The position numbers were made by a program, and so were the translations under genes. The notes beneath the pieces were generated by a model, which was not told the DNA's origin, searched no databases, and saw nothing but the letters and a program-made list of their open reading frames with translations. A stretch of 64,000 nt of DNA, taken from Isoetes taiwanensis (lineage: Eukaryota; Streptophyta; Lycopodiopsida; Isoetales; Isoetaceae). This document shows, piece by piece, positions 11,041 to 23,100 of this stretch. Positions within the stretch are counted from its first letter, which is position 1, and every line of letters starts with the position of its first letter. The stretch covers positions 2,122,182 to 2,186,181 of the forward strand of contig JAJEKV010000059.1 in assembly GCA_021234155.1 (NCBI GenBank), in the 5' to 3' direction.

Positions 11041-11510
11041 GTGTTGCCCCAAGGGGGGGGGCAAACCTCTGTTTTGGGTGGGAAGTTGGTATATACTTGT
11101 AATATACCTGGTGATGGCCAAAAACTTGGTAAATCATGTAAACATGTTATATGCTTATAATATACCTGTTGGATAACCTATTCAACAGGTCAACTGAAAC
11201 TAATAAGAATAATAATAATAATAATAGGTATATAATAATATAATAAATATAATATAATATAATAGGTATAATATAATATAATATAATATACTAATAGGTA
11301 TAATATAATTTTACTTACCATGAAATTGTGCTCCTTATCTGCAGGTATACTATCAGTCCCTATTTGCATTTGTGGAAGCTTACAGCATAAGGAAGTGGCC
11401 CAAGAGCTATATTCACATAGAACATGACACTAGATTTCCTTACTAAGGCCCTTCAAGATCATCTAATAAATTTGCATAGAGGGCAACCCTCTGTGCGCAA
11501 GCACCTTGTT
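11041..11510 (+). mobile_element. 470-bp non-autonomous element E2
   Basis: Starts after TTTTT with GTGTTGCCCCAAGG and shares about 140 bases of 5' sequence with 6839 (for example GGTATATACTTGTAATATACC against GGTATATGCTTGTAATATACC). It ends GAGGGCAACCCTC, then GTGCGCAAGCAC (a 4-bp stem, GCAA loop), then CTTGTT before a T run. It has no coding capacity and contains an ATA/AATAT microsatellite (about 11206-11311). It is the shortest complete-looking member of the family. Confidence 0.6.
11206..11311. repeat. AT-rich microsatellite
   Basis: Runs of AATAAT and TAATATAATA repeated imperfectly, with three AATAGGTATA interruptions. Lies inside E2. Confidence 0.9.
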
Positions 11511-11769
11511 TTTTTTTTATTTTTAACAAACACTGTAAGAAAGGACATGTGATTGCCATTCAAGTAAATGGTATACTTTCTTTGATGATGTTTCATGTTA
11601 TTGCTAGTTTGTTGTCGTTAGCTTGAGCACTAATGCGACGAGTAAGTGCACTTGTTATTTACACAAATATCAAACCATATTATTACAAATTGTGATTCCA
11701 CGCAGTTAGATTTAAGCCACTTTACCCACGGGAAACTGAAGGGCAACCCTCCGTGTGCAGCACCTTGTT

Positions 11770-14232
11770 TGTTTTCTTTGTTAAACGGCTATCAAGAGAA
11801 ATAAGCACCAATCTCCTTCTAATCCTTCCTATTTCAATTTTTTTTGTTCGGCTTCTACTTTTGCTTTTTGCTTCATCTACCCATTTCGTTTTTCAAATAA
11901 GTAAGAGCAAGAGGATTCGTCTACTGCTACCCCATTCTACTCCATTTTAGGTCTTGCAATTTCTATTTGGTCCGCATGATTTCTATGTTTTGATGCAGAT
12001 TTGACTTACTACCACGATTCAAATATCAAGATTTACTGTTGTGGCAAAGCTTGCTTCATCCTTCCAGGTTTTTTTTTACTCTAACTCATGCTATTCAAAG
12101 TTTCTTTGGAATAAACATCACATTGTCATGAATGTTTTCTTTGCAGCAAAAAACCCATATAGCAGGCTAGAGCTTCAAGTCTGACACTCAGGTAATTTTT
12201 TCATTTTCCTTTGGGTTGATTCTTGCCGTGAATTATTGCCTTCTCTTAGCCCATCTAGCCCATCTACTTTTTTTTTTTTTTTTTTTTTTTGTTTTCGGAC
12301 AGGATATATATAGAAGGAACACGTTTATAGACAGAAGGATAGGGTGCATGCATATTTTACTTCTTCAGCTTCAACTTCTTCAAAGGCTTCAAATGCTGGT
12401 TGTTGAGAACGCATGTTCAGATACATCATCAAAATCTATATGAGCTCTCAGGTTTAATGTTCTGAGTTTAATTTTCTGGGTCTAAATCTAAACCTAGGTT
12501 TTAAGATGTAACGCTCGCCCTTGATGTTTCTCTGTGCACAGCACAGCCTGGGGTGAAACCTCCGTTGGCCATTCTGTCCATATACAACATCCTCTATTTG
12601 ACATCCTGTCGCTATAGCCAAGCTCTGGCCGCAATCCTTCGGCCACAGAGCTGGTGATTTGAAGCTCAAGGCAGGTTTTTCTAATAGGGCCTTTGTTGAT
12701 GGCAAGTTTGCAAAACAGGATTTATCATTTGGTGCTGAATGGAATAATGACGACAAAGAATCAGGTCAGTTTAAGCTTTCTGCCACTGTGAATCTGCAAG
12801 ATGATTCTAAGCCTTCCAACTTTGTGATTCATTTTTGCAGGTCCTTGATTTTCTGTTAGACATGCCCGCGGGAGAAGTGCATGTGTCTTCTCTCAGTCTT
12901 CCTATTCTTTAACATTTTCTTAATGATCTGATGAAGAGTGTGGTGGTGTTTGCCAAGCTCAAGTATATTATGTTATATTCTTTTCTTACACCAATTTTGC
13001 AACTTATAATTTGTGATAGGTCTTGATTCTATTGCAGTAATCTTCAGCCAGAAAAAATTCTGTAAGCATTGAAGCTTCGGGCATGGAAGAGATAGTTGGC
13101 AACCTGCTGATCTAGCATTTCCTACACTGCCATTTATTTTGTCGTTGAGTTTCTAGAGTTCTTTGCATTTCCAGAGGTACTTTATGCATTTCATTTCATC
13201 CCTTTCTCTGATGTCTTTTATCTTTCTAATCCATGGCAGCATGTGTTGTCAGCAGCATCATCAACATCACGAACTTTGAAGGTTCCAATTTTTGCAAATG
13301 AATTTACAAGATGATGTTCTAAGCATCATTATATTCATGCATGTGTATCTTCTACCCGTTCTTTAAGTGTTTTATGTTTATAAAGAAAGTTAACACCAAT
13401 AATTTTTTATCCTTCCTCTTTCAGTTGCATTTACACAAAGGCAAAGGGGCAGAGAGTATGCTAAAGGACCATGTCAAGTATTTCTGCTAAGGAGGCAGAG
13501 ACCTTGATGCATAACTTCTGGTAGTATTTGTGCTCCATAATCCCTGCAAAAAAGTTCCTATATTTAAGCGCATTGTTTTTTCTCTTAATTGTTGCATTTT
13601 TGTGCAGTTGTAGATGAATTATAGTATATGAATGTGGTGCAGAGGGTTTCTTATCAATACATGCCTTCCAGCCATAGGAGATGTCATTTTATAGTTCCCT
13701 CTAGGTAATGATTCGATTTTCTTGAAACAATTTACCCGCAGGCATCATTTACTAGGATGGAATGGTCAGAATACAGTTCTTGCACTACACTACAATACAT
13801 GAGATCTTGACATGAACAATCTTTGGCCCTACTTTAAACATGTTTCTGCAGTTTTTAACTGTTGCGGATTTTGAAACAAGGCATGTCACGTTTGATCCTT
13901 GAAGTTTCAAGATCTTCTTACGTCTAACATGACTGCATCCTCTTTCTCAAATTTAGAGTGAACCGCAGACCATGGCTTGAATGACTTTAATGGGCCTGGT
14001 GAAGCCGGATTCATAGCCCTTACCTTGGCCCTAGCCGACACAGGTGAACCTACATTTATCTGAGCCTATGTATAGGCCATTTATTTGGCCGGACTGTTTT
14101 CCATTCACACCAACAGCTACATATTACACCCACAGCCCAATCAATGAATTTTTAAAGAAAAGGTCAGGTGTGCAGCAGGTTTTTCTGGCCCACAACTCTT
14201 CCTTAGCGCCAAATCATGGCAGAAAAAGAAGC
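11770..14232. other. Stretch with exon-like scraps only
   Basis: Contains a T run (about 12269-12290) and two exon-like frames. One is 12651-12858 (GDLKLKAGFSNRAFVDGKFA, then SGQFKLSATVNLQDDSKP; beta-strand-like, perhaps a membrane-barrel piece, not identified). The other is 14044-14230 (LSEPMYRPFIWPDCFPF..). No complete gene is supported. Confidence 0.4.
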
Positions 14233-15059
14233 TTGAGTCTAGAGTTTGCTTCAACAGCAAAAGGCTTCGTGCATGTCAGTTCTGCTTCTTCACCACAATG
14301 AATTGACATTGGATGCATATTTTCTTTATATGAATTTGTTTTTGTGAAGCAGCTGAGTTACGATCTAAGGTGTTAGCAGTTGAAACTTGGAACTGTGCAA
14401 AGCGATCATGACTACTTCAGATTGCTCTATTTCAATCAATTGCTGTAAAATGTATACTATTTGAATTAACAGCTGAAGGAAAGTTTTGCTAAGCTGGCAC
14501 CTTAGAAGTTTTTGTTGCTATTTTGTCCATGTAACAATCATAATTACTTATAATTGGCCCCCATGAAGGATGACAAAGAATATTTTCGTTCAAGATGTTT
14601 ATTATAGAACATAAGCACACTTTTTTATCCTACTAAGGCAACGTATATCACATATCTGTAGAACGTTTATGTACCAGAATACACAAGATCATAACAAGTT
14701 ATCAATACCATTATGTTTCACTGTGTAAAGTCTCCAGGCAAAATGTAGGTTGGGAGCAACCAATTTGTCAATATGGGCTCTAGGAACAATTTATGAACAA
14801 GTTCTATAATTTTTTGCTTAATTCTATTACCATTTATCATTTCCAATCAAGATACATACTCAAGTAATTGATACACATCCACAATAAACTTATCCTTCTC
14901 GAAAGTGATTATTGATCAATGCAATTTTTTTACTTTTTTTGAAGGCAAGCTTGTATTTTATATTTATAGAATAAAAGTACAGAGTACAATGTTTCAAATC
15001 TCATTGAGGATTACTACAGGAGTAACCTCAACATCTCCATCAATGTAATTTTCATTTTT
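14233..15059 (+). repeat. Segmental duplication copy 1, left part
   Basis: Aligns from TGAGTCTAGAGTT to TTTCATTTTT with 35776-36600 with only scattered substitutions. In the sister copy the next bases are CATATTC; here the GGGTTGCCCC terminus begins at 15060 and CATATTC reappears only at 32106. It is therefore the left shoulder of an insertion site. Confidence 0.9.
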
Positions 15060-15184
15060 GGGTTGCCCCAAGGGGGGGCAAACCGTTGATTATGTGGGAT
15101 GTTGAGGTATATTCCGAGAATATACTTGTGACCTGGCAAAACTTGTGAATCCCTGTGAACTATGTTGGATGTGAAACTGGGTAA

Positions 15185-16207
15185 CCGGAAGCATTTGTGG
15201 TTGAACACAAGTAGCTGCGGTAGTTTGTGGTTGTAGGGATTGCAGAGCATGTCATTGGCTTCCATGGCGGCATGTGCTTTGCATGTCTATGGCATAGTTG
15301 TTTGCACGACTTATGAGGAGCAGTTCTGTGGAGTAAATCCGTCCATCATTATAGACTTCTGAGCTTGGTCCGATAGTGTAAGATATGATGAGCTGCTCCC
15401 TTCCCCATTTCCTCTTAAGCAATAAACAGTATCTGCGAACAGGAGTTGGCTCTTGGCCTTGATAGGTGGATGTGAAGATCCAAGCTGCTAGGTATGGCAA
15501 AGTTGTATAGCGACAAATGGTTTAAATATTCCGCTATGGATGGCTGAGGGTTTTGGATCAAGCCTATTTCAGCTTTTATTGGAAGGATTTGGCTGGAGTT
15601 CCAGCCTGATGTACTATGGATTGGCTTTGTCCGTTTGACCAAAGTGATTCTTTTAGAACAAAGGTAAAAGCTTTGTTTATACTTCATTCATTCTCTGTTA
15701 CACTAAGCGTCTCTATTGTCAGATATTCTAGCTCCTCATGTTTTTAAACATAGTACAAAGTGTTTGGAAGATTTTGTGCATTTACATTTAAGGTACGAAA
15801 TTAGTTCTTTTCTCAAATCTGTCTCTCTTCAAAGCAAGTCCTGCATTTTGATATAAAAGTTTGAGCGAGACTAATCTAAGCACAGTCACCTCTACTTTGA
15901 TTGCATTTCTATCTAGATGTAAAATTTCCCTTTGATTTTTTATTGACTGTTCTGCACAGGCAGCTAAGTGAATGATTACATGATCTGTTGGTAGTAAGAA
16001 ATTGACATATCATGTACATCAGTTTTTCCAAGTGACATTGCCTTTGTGCTTCAGAAAATGCCCAACAGTTCTATAATAGGATATTTGAAGGATGTGTAGA
16101 GACACTACTACGGGAAATCTTTCAGATAATGGCCTTTATAATATGGCAATTTTCTATATCTTCTATTCCTCACACATTGCATGTTTGCTGCGTGACAGGA
16201 GAGCGCG
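15185..16207. other. Left interior of E3, no gene supported
   Basis: Beyond the first 130 bases, which share the family's GGTATAT / GTAACC words, no frame with recognisable protein content or splice logic is seen. Confidence 0.5.
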
Positions 16208-16372
16208 ATGGCAACGCAAATCCGGCAGGGTCCTTGGTTTCTCAAGCCCAGGGGTGACCTTGGTCGCTTGTTTTTTTCGGCAGGAAACGAAGTTGAGGTA
16301 AACTTCCCTTTTGCCGATTCAAACAGCCAGAGCAAACACGACTATCAGCTGCACAAGTATTGCGAAGTATGA
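16208..16372 (+). CDS. Small hypothetical ORF, 54 codons
   Basis: ATG 16208 to TGA 16370: MATQIRQGPWFLKPRGDLGR then LFFSAGNEVEVNFPFADSNS. An AG lies just upstream, so it could be an exon piece. It is unrecognised and may be chance. Confidence 0.25.
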   Translation: MATQIRQGPWFLKPRGDLGRLFFSAGNEVEVNFPFADSNSQSKHDYQLHKYCEV

Positions 16373-16499
16373 TGCTTTTTTCCAGGTTTTATGATTCGTA
16401 TTTACTTGCCTATCAGTTTTGCATTTTGAATTCTATTGTATGGTTTTGCATTTTGCTTTTACCATATGTGTTCCTTGGAGCTATTGGCAACTACATTGC

Positions 16500-17160
16500 A
16501 CCCATGTTTGTGGAATGTGAAAGAGTAACTGGTGCTCAGGTTGTTGTTGATAAGTTGGTCACTAGAAATGTGCATTCATGGACCTTGTTATTATCAGATT
16601 ACATGGAGAATGGACAAACACATCATGCTTTCATCCTGCACAAGAAAGTGCAAGCAGATAACGTGCATCCTAGCAGCTATACTTTTGTGCATTGCTGAAT
16701 GCTTTGATCAACATGTATATCAAATGCGTATTAATTGCAGGATATAATGACCATGGATGTATTAACAGTGCATTGAAATGTTTTGCATAGATGCTATTGA
16801 AAGGTGTATTCCCAGATGTTGCCACATTTGTTTGCATTGTAAAAGCATGTGCAAATATAGGAGCACTAGATTTGGGTGGAGAAATACTTGGAATTGTCAC
16901 AGAAAGTGGATCTGACATAGAAACAGTTTGGCAACATGTTGATTAATATCTATGTCAAATGTGCTTCACTTTCAGAGGGGAAGGAAAAATTTGATAAACT
17001 GCTAACTGGAGAAGCAGTTTATTGGAATGCACTAATTGCAGGACGTGGCAAAAATGGCTCAGGTCAGAATGCATTCAATTGCCTTGTGCATATGCTTTGT
17101 TTGTAGCTTAAAAGCTTGTTGCCAAATAGCAGCCGTAGATGAAGGCCATGAAATACAAGA
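16500..17160 (+). pseudogene. PPR protein pseudogene
   Basis: Successive plus-strand frames give PLS-class repeats: VTRNVHSWTLLLSDYMENGQ, then MLLKGVFPDVATFVCIVKAC and ANIGALDLG, then VYWNALIAGRGKNGSGQNAF. These match the RNVVSWTALI..Y..NG / G..PD..TF..+LKAC...GAL..G signature of plant organelle RNA-editing and processing factors. Several frameshifts and stops (near 16698, 16789, 16945) show decay. It sits inside E3 and is presumably captured or engulfed. Confidence 0.8.
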
Positions 17161-17439
17161 TGCAATTGTAGAAAATGATCTGGATTCTATGATCAATCTA
17201 TGGTCCCTTCTCGTCAATCAAAGGCAGATGCATATCCAACTTGATATTTTGTATCCAGTGAAGTCGTGAATTATTTAGTTTGAGTATAACAACTTCACAA
17301 GGGCCTCTCTAGAAGTCCTAACTGCAAAAAACCAAAGAGAAAATCCAATGACTGTCTTCGCAAGTGCTTACATCAAGAGAAAAAGTAGACTCTGCCTGCA
17401 GTCTTGCCTTTGGGATTGCTGATATCTTCTGCAGCAACA

Positions 17440-18277
17440 TTTTTACTTGAGTGATTATACTCCAAAAATCAGACATCATTTTGGACATCAGTTTCACAAA
17501 TATGGGTTTCCCACTCGGGTCTTTCGGATTTCTATATTTTTCACAATGGCTCTGGTCCCAAACAGATGTCCATGTCCTTTTGTTAATCTCGGGCACTACC
17601 ATCATAACATCCCTGATATTCCTGTACTCCATTGAAGACCATATAACACAACGGAACAATTCGAAGGCTACGCCGAGCATCTCCTTGAGGTAAGGTCGAG
17701 GGTAAACCCACTTCGTGTCCGTCTGATAAGGCTGCTGTCTATACCATTCAAGTCTATGACCACTGTTCCTCCCAACTGTTCTTGGACGACATGTAGTTGA
17801 CTCTGTAAAATAAAAGTCGAAATTAGACAAATGTGAAAAGAGTGAACTCTTAAGACTTCGATGTTCAGAATTCCAAAATCAGACATCATTTTGGACATCA
17901 GTTTCACAAATATGGGTTTCCCACTCGGGTCTTTTGGATTTTTATATTTTTCACAATGGCTCTGGTCCCAAACAGATGTCCATGTCCTGTTGTTAATCTC
18001 GGGCACTACCATCATAACATCCCTGATATTCCTGTACTCCATTGAAGACCATATAACACAACGGAACAATTCGAAGGCTACGTCGAGCATCTCCTTGAGG
18101 TAAGGTCGAGGGTAAACCCACTTCGTGTCCGTCTGATAAGGCTGCTGTCTATACCATTCAAGTCTATGACCACTGTTCCTCCCAACTGTTCTTGGACGAC
18201 ATGTAGTTGACTCTGTAAAATAAAAGTCGAAATTAGACAAATGTGAAAAGAGTGAACTCTTAAGACTTCGATGTTCA
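17440..18277 (-). pseudogene. FCP1-like HAD phosphatase exon, tandemly duplicated
   Basis: Two about 405-bp copies (about 17463-17866 and 17873-18277) encode the same exon on the minus strand. One frame gives LGGTVVIDLNGIDSS (the DLNG form of HAD motif I); after a frameshift shared by both copies the next gives YPRPYLKEMLDVAFELFRCV then IWSSMEYRN (motif II region). FCP1/SCP-type HAD phosphatases act on phosphoserine, for example in the RNA polymerase II CTD. The duplication includes the 3' part of the intron and breaks exactly at the palindrome flank TTCA. The same domain recurs at 43.1-43.5 and 48.4-49.1 kb. Confidence 0.6.
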
Positions 18278-20488
18278 CGCGCAATGCGCGTCAACATACC
18301 TGGTATTGACATCCACTTCCTCTTCCATTACAAACTCGCCACCATCAACCACTTGATTACTGGAACAGCCAACTTTTTCACTTAGTTTTTGAGCCTCTGG
18401 ATTAACTAACACCTGGGCGGGATTTCTAACCTGGTTTGAACTACGAGAAGTATCTGAGCTGTCCTGATCAGCTTCACCATCACCCTCTTCTTCACCACCA
18501 CCCCCTTGATTATCTTCATTACCCTCTCCCTCATTTATATTTCCCGCTTCCTCATTTATATTTTCCGCATCCTCATTCGCTGGGACTTCGTCAATTATAG
18601 GGACAGAAACTGCAACCGCAGGCGTATCAACAACGTCGAAAGATATACTGCTAATGTTTAGCATCAATATATCCCTCTCTTGTTGCAATGTGTCAGACAC
18701 ATCTTGCTTCGTTGTAGAAGTAAGGTCCCTGCTCTTCAGAGGACCTCTCTCTGCTCGGGAGAGAACCTTATCAAAAAATACGTTTAAAAATTCTTGTGCC
18801 TTGAGAGAAGTCACGTAGCTGTGACATTTCCGGCCGGTCTTTAATGCTTCTCTCCCGACGTAGCCTCCACAGTATACTTCCCAACATGTGGTTCCAAGTG
18901 GGGCAAAGGCTTCCACAAAATAGCTTGCCAAAGCAATAGAAAAGCTGTTCTTGTTTACTAAGCCTCTGCCCGACGATGCTAATTCATATTTGATATGTCC
19001 TCCAAGGAGGGGATCTACTGTAGGTTCTGCTTCTCCGATCTCTTCAGCTTCATCCTCCGACTCATGTTCTTCTCCCTCAACTGTAAAGGCAACCTTCAAT
19101 ATAGGCTCATCCAGCAAGAAACATCGCCATGGCGCTATTTTAGATTCGGAGGACGACTTTGCTGCCTCGTACTGGTCATCAGGGAACATGGCGACCATAA
19201 GATACATAACTTGGAAGATCGTACTCTCGGTCCGGAATTCAACGTTTTCGACATCCTCTAGCATAACAGCCTGCCAACCAAGAAGAATATCAAATCTAGA
19301 AATGTTTAACGACCACGCGCAGTGCGCGTGAACTACATAAGAACTGTTGAACAATATAAAGGTTCACGCACACTGCGCGTTAACCATATTACAATTTTTC
19401 CATCTTTACCTGTCTTATCACTTTAATATATTCGAGATCCTCTGCGGCCGAGAGGGCATTGACGTAAGATATATCTGGAGTACATATAACAACAATAGTG
19501 TAGTTCTGCTCGTCTGTGGATCCGCTGCAAGATGCAAAGAACGTTGTGTACTCATCTTTTGTCTAGTCGTCACCCCTGCTATCCAAAACAAAAAGTGAGA
19601 CGTTTCTTGGACTCTGGTCTACGCCTGGCAGTGCGCATTTAAATCCTTTGGAGACCACAAATTCAAAATCATCTTCTTCTTCAACTGGGGTCTTGTTGAC
19701 GGCTGCAACCTTTCTCTTAATATCTGAGAGGACTTTTGCCGGAAGAGAGAGCAAATGCTTTACATTCCGACTAAGCTATTTTCCTTTACATATTCCGGGG
19801 CTAGCTTGGCATACCTCTTCAAATCCGAGTTGAAAATATTGTACTTCTCTAGCAGACCTATTTCTGACAATGTCCTGTCAGTGTTACCAGATATCTTCTG
19901 AACCTGCTCGTATACACCCTTCCGCATGATACGAAGGTTCTTCATGTCCTGACAAGCGTCAACGAAACACGTTTTCTCCTTCGCAGCAGAATTCTTTTTG
20001 TACAGAACCTCCCCTCGCAGGCATTGGTCCAGGATGTCCAGGACCTCATCATCTGTCAAACCCGCGACTTTTCTAATCTCAGATACGTTGATGTCCTCAA
20101 TTGACGTGCCCACTGGAGGTACCCTGCCAGAAGCATCTGGCAACTTTCCAGCTGCATAAGCGTCAAAGAACTCGTTCCACTTAGCCCACACTTCATCCTT
20201 AGAGAAAATGACTTTGTAGGACTCTTTTGCCCGTGAGTTCCCAGCGGATGACTCTCCCTTCCCTTCGACACCTGCTTTCTTGGACTTGGACCTCCTACGT
20301 TCTTCCTGGATAATCGTTTGTGCGAGTGTCCTCTCAAGGATCTGGAACTTCGATTTACTTTGTCCCTGTCTGTTTGCATCGGCCTTCCATATTCAATCTA
20401 CTGTTCTCGTGACACAATTGTTCAACATAAGGGCTGCAGTGAAGAATAGCATAAGAACATGAAAAAACCAAAAACAAGACTTGTAAAT

Positions 20489-20716
20489 TTCACGCGCACT
20501 GCGCGTGAACCAACTCTCTTTGTTATATATTTGCTTGTGCTATACTAGAAAGTAGCATCACGCGCAGTGCGCGTGAACAAATTTCTCAACCCTGGGCGCA
20601 CGACGTTTATAGAGCATGAGAAATTTCTTCACGCGCACTGCGCGTGATGCTACTTTCTAGTAAAGCACAAACAAATATATAACAAAGAGAGTTGGTTCAC
20701 GCGCAGTGCGCGTGAA
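20489..20716. repeat. Hairpin 1: 100-bp arms with four palindromes
   Basis: Arms 20489-20588 and 20617-20716 are near-perfect inverted repeats around a 28-base loop. Each arm carries two ACGCGCANTGCGCGT units near its ends. It lies in the intron between exons 2 and 3 of the minus-strand gene, so a transcript would fold into a long stem. Confidence 0.93.
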
Positions 20717-22600
20717 CCTACATTTTATTATAGCATAAACAAGAAAGAATACAGTCATACCTCTTGTATAGAAACGTCTTTCCCATATCATTAAGCTGGG
20801 CGCTAATTTCGACAAGATTAGCTGCACTTGTCGTACCGCTTAGAAATCTGCATCTTCTTACTGAGTAAAGTTCAATGAACAATGTATTGTTGGTTAACCT
20901 AGCTTGTGTCACCAGCTTAATTTGGGCCTCAACAGAATGCTGCCCGTCAATGATCATAAACATCACGTAATCTTTGCCGAGCCAATCTTCCATCTTCGAC
21001 CAACTAAGTGGTTTCTTCTTAATCATATCATAAGGGACTACGTCAGCTGGCAGCGGCAGTTGCCCCGGATTGGAAAGGATGGAATCCATTATCTCCTTGA
21101 CGTGTGCCATATCGAACCTTCTACTAATACAAGCAGCGCTGGTCGACCTGAATAGCTTCTCTATTGGTATTGGGTAAGTAAAGTTGAGCCCCAACGGATA
21201 CTTGTCTGCATACTTTGCAAGTTTGTTCATGACCTCTAGCTGCTTTTGCCTGTCATCTTCATTTTCAGAAACGGAAGGTCCTGTAGTCACAACTCCAAGG
21301 TCTTGAGACACATCTACTTGAACATGTCCCTCCTTTTTCCTCATCTCCTCCAAGTAATAACTGCAGGTTTGTTTGTCGCTGATGGCCTTCCATACAACTG
21401 CTACTCCTTCGCATATTCTCTATGCCATGAGTGCAGCGCCTTTCACCCATCCGTTTTTTAACATTGTTTCTCCAGAAACATCTCCTTTCATATAGTCCTC
21501 CTTGAAGTTCGTGACCGAGTAGTGTCTGAACCATTTCAATGTTCTTTTGCCTTTAGTACCAATGTCCAAAAGTACTGAGCAGTGGCTATCATCCTCGACC
21601 TCACAAGAGATTACCATACCCTGCTTCTTCATCGATTCAGTGGCTAATTTTCTAGAGTACAGCCAAACATCTAATCGCCCGCCTGATGTTTTCGAAATCT
21701 CCACGTACCATTCAGATCCATCTGCAGTGTCTTCTTCACCGCATGGCGGGTCTGTGATAGCCTTGAGGATGCTTCCAGAACTATCAACAGTAAGAATGAA
21801 CTCATCAAGCTGAACCTCATCATCTACTTTTGTCTTCTTGGTTTGAGAAGAGGCCTTATCATGAGCAGGTTTTCTCTTTGAGCTTGATGCAGCAGGGGTT
21901 TTATGCTGAGCTCCTGTAATGAACAACGAAATTCGTCAGTGCTAAATCGACAGACAAACAAGTTAGACTTTCAATCTTTGACGCGCACTGCGCGTCAAAC
22001 AGTGAAGGCTACTACAGACATACAGGATAGACATTCAATCTTTGACGCGCACTGCGCGTGAAAACAGAGGAGGCTACTCTAAGCGCCTGCATGCCAATTT
22101 AATTTACATTTTTCTACTATATAATAATTATCGTTTGCCTCTATTACTTAACACTCTCCTTCACGCGCACTGCGCGTGAAAAAAGTACAGGAATGTCCTA
22201 GTGCCTTTTTACGTATAACAAAAATATTTCTACAAATACTACTGTCATTATTATATTTATCCAACCCTCAACAATAAATATTATTTCAGTGGTAACTTTT
22301 AGTCTGCTTGAACTCATATTATTAATGTTTTATTGCAAAGCCAGTTCAACAACGTAATTATCCATACAGAACATACGAAGTTAAGTTTTTATAATATTTG
22401 TCCATTACACAAGTATTTTCTCATATATATAGATTTCTATACATATGTTATGTAAATTCTTTAAGATATTTGTCCATTATACAAGTATTTTCTCATATAT
22501 ATAGTTTTTATATATATATATATATATATATTAATATAGTATAAGATATTTCTAAATAACTACTTTATGCATCAAAACGAAAAGAAATGAGTCACCGACC

Positions 22601-22670
22601 TGTAGATGTAGTAGCTGTAGATCCTGTGACTGGTGCAGCTTTCCCTGCGGCTACTCGGGTCCTCCTAGGC
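22601..22670 (-). other. First exon of the minus-strand gene
   Basis: The Ala/Thr/Arg-rich 25-codon start exon (ATG 22675) ends phase 1 and joins exon 2 with a Gly codon. It is listed separately because it fixes the start and the head-to-head arrangement with the DUF8039 gene at 23.1 kb. Confidence 0.6.
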
Positions 22671-22675
22671 GCCAT

Positions 22676-23100
22676 GAATCTGTGAAGCGCCTTATAAAAT
22701 GTTAAACACAGAAGAACAAACACAAGGAAAGAAGAATTTAAGGACATTAGATGCAAGCTAATCAAGAAGAATGGACGCCGTAAGATCGCGATCTGCGGTT
22801 CGTAAACATGAAAAATGTAAGCCGTCAGATCGCGATCCGCGTTTTGTGTTTTGTTTTTAAATTTTATCCCGCCTAGTTATTCGTCCCGCCTAATTAACCG
22901 TCCGCCTAATTAAGTGCGCTCAAATTTGAATAAAATTAAATTGCAATTTTTAAAATGAATCAATATGCATTTCAAGAATGCTATTTCATATTATCAAAAC
23001 AGGCGGACTCGTCTACAGTGGAGTCGCCCTGCCGGACCGACTTTGGAGCGCCGATCAACCACACTATCGATCTTTCTTGACAACTAATTAGCTCAACGAT
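22676..23100. promoter_or_regulatory. Shared region between two divergent genes
   Basis: About 425 bases separate the minus-strand ATG (22675) from the plus-strand ATG at 23099; both proteins begin MAP. It holds two direct copies of a site centred on GATCGCGATC (22777-22786 and 22831-22840), each itself a palindrome, and CCGCCTAATTA-type repeats (22868-22915). It is a candidate bidirectional promoter. Confidence 0.4.

Larger units (their letters stand above)
6839..11769 (+). mobile_element. Candidate captured-fragment element E1 (GGGTTGCCCC / CACCTTGTT ends)
   Basis: The 5' end is TTTTT followed by GGGTTGCCCCAAGG.. and GGGGCAAACC, a GC-rich foldback; the 3' end carries GGGCAACCCTCC, GTGTGCAGCAC and CTTGTT. 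GGGTTGCCC at the start is the reverse complement of GGGCAACCC near the end. The body carries exon fragments (TPR, WD40, reverse-oriented PPR) with intact splice signals. A smaller element, E2, appears nested at its right end; pairing E1 with the second 3' end rather than the first is a choice. No transposase, Rep or helicase is visible. The class is unknown. Confidence 0.45.
18300..22675 (-). pseudogene. ParB/DGQHR-like transposon accessory gene
   Basis: ATG at 22675 opens MAPRRTRVAAGKAAPVTGST; donor at 22599. Exon 2 (21913-20761) joins in phase and carries a Lys-rich start, then DVAKYADKYPLGLNF-like sequence and YVMFMIIDGQHSVEAQIKL, resembling the DGQHR/ParB-type fold; an in-frame TAG lies near 21425. 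Exon 3 (about 20390-19410) has a frameshift near 19770 and a TAG near 19574. Exon 4 (19270-18300) encodes TTCWEVYCGGYVGREAL and a long acidic stretch. The HAD exon follows. Introns carry the CGCG palindromes. Expression would be blocked by the stops. The function of the family is unknown; the ParB-like reading is tentative. Confidence 0.45.

Noticed and set aside
12651-12858. Chloroplast outer-envelope pore protein exon
   Set aside because: KLKAGFSN..FV.G faintly recalls OEP24 but spacing and later blocks do not fit, so no name was given.
14044-14301. 85-codon ORF as a gene
   Set aside because: Its 3' third lies in the duplicated segment, whose sister copy does not preserve the upstream frame, and no family is recognisable.
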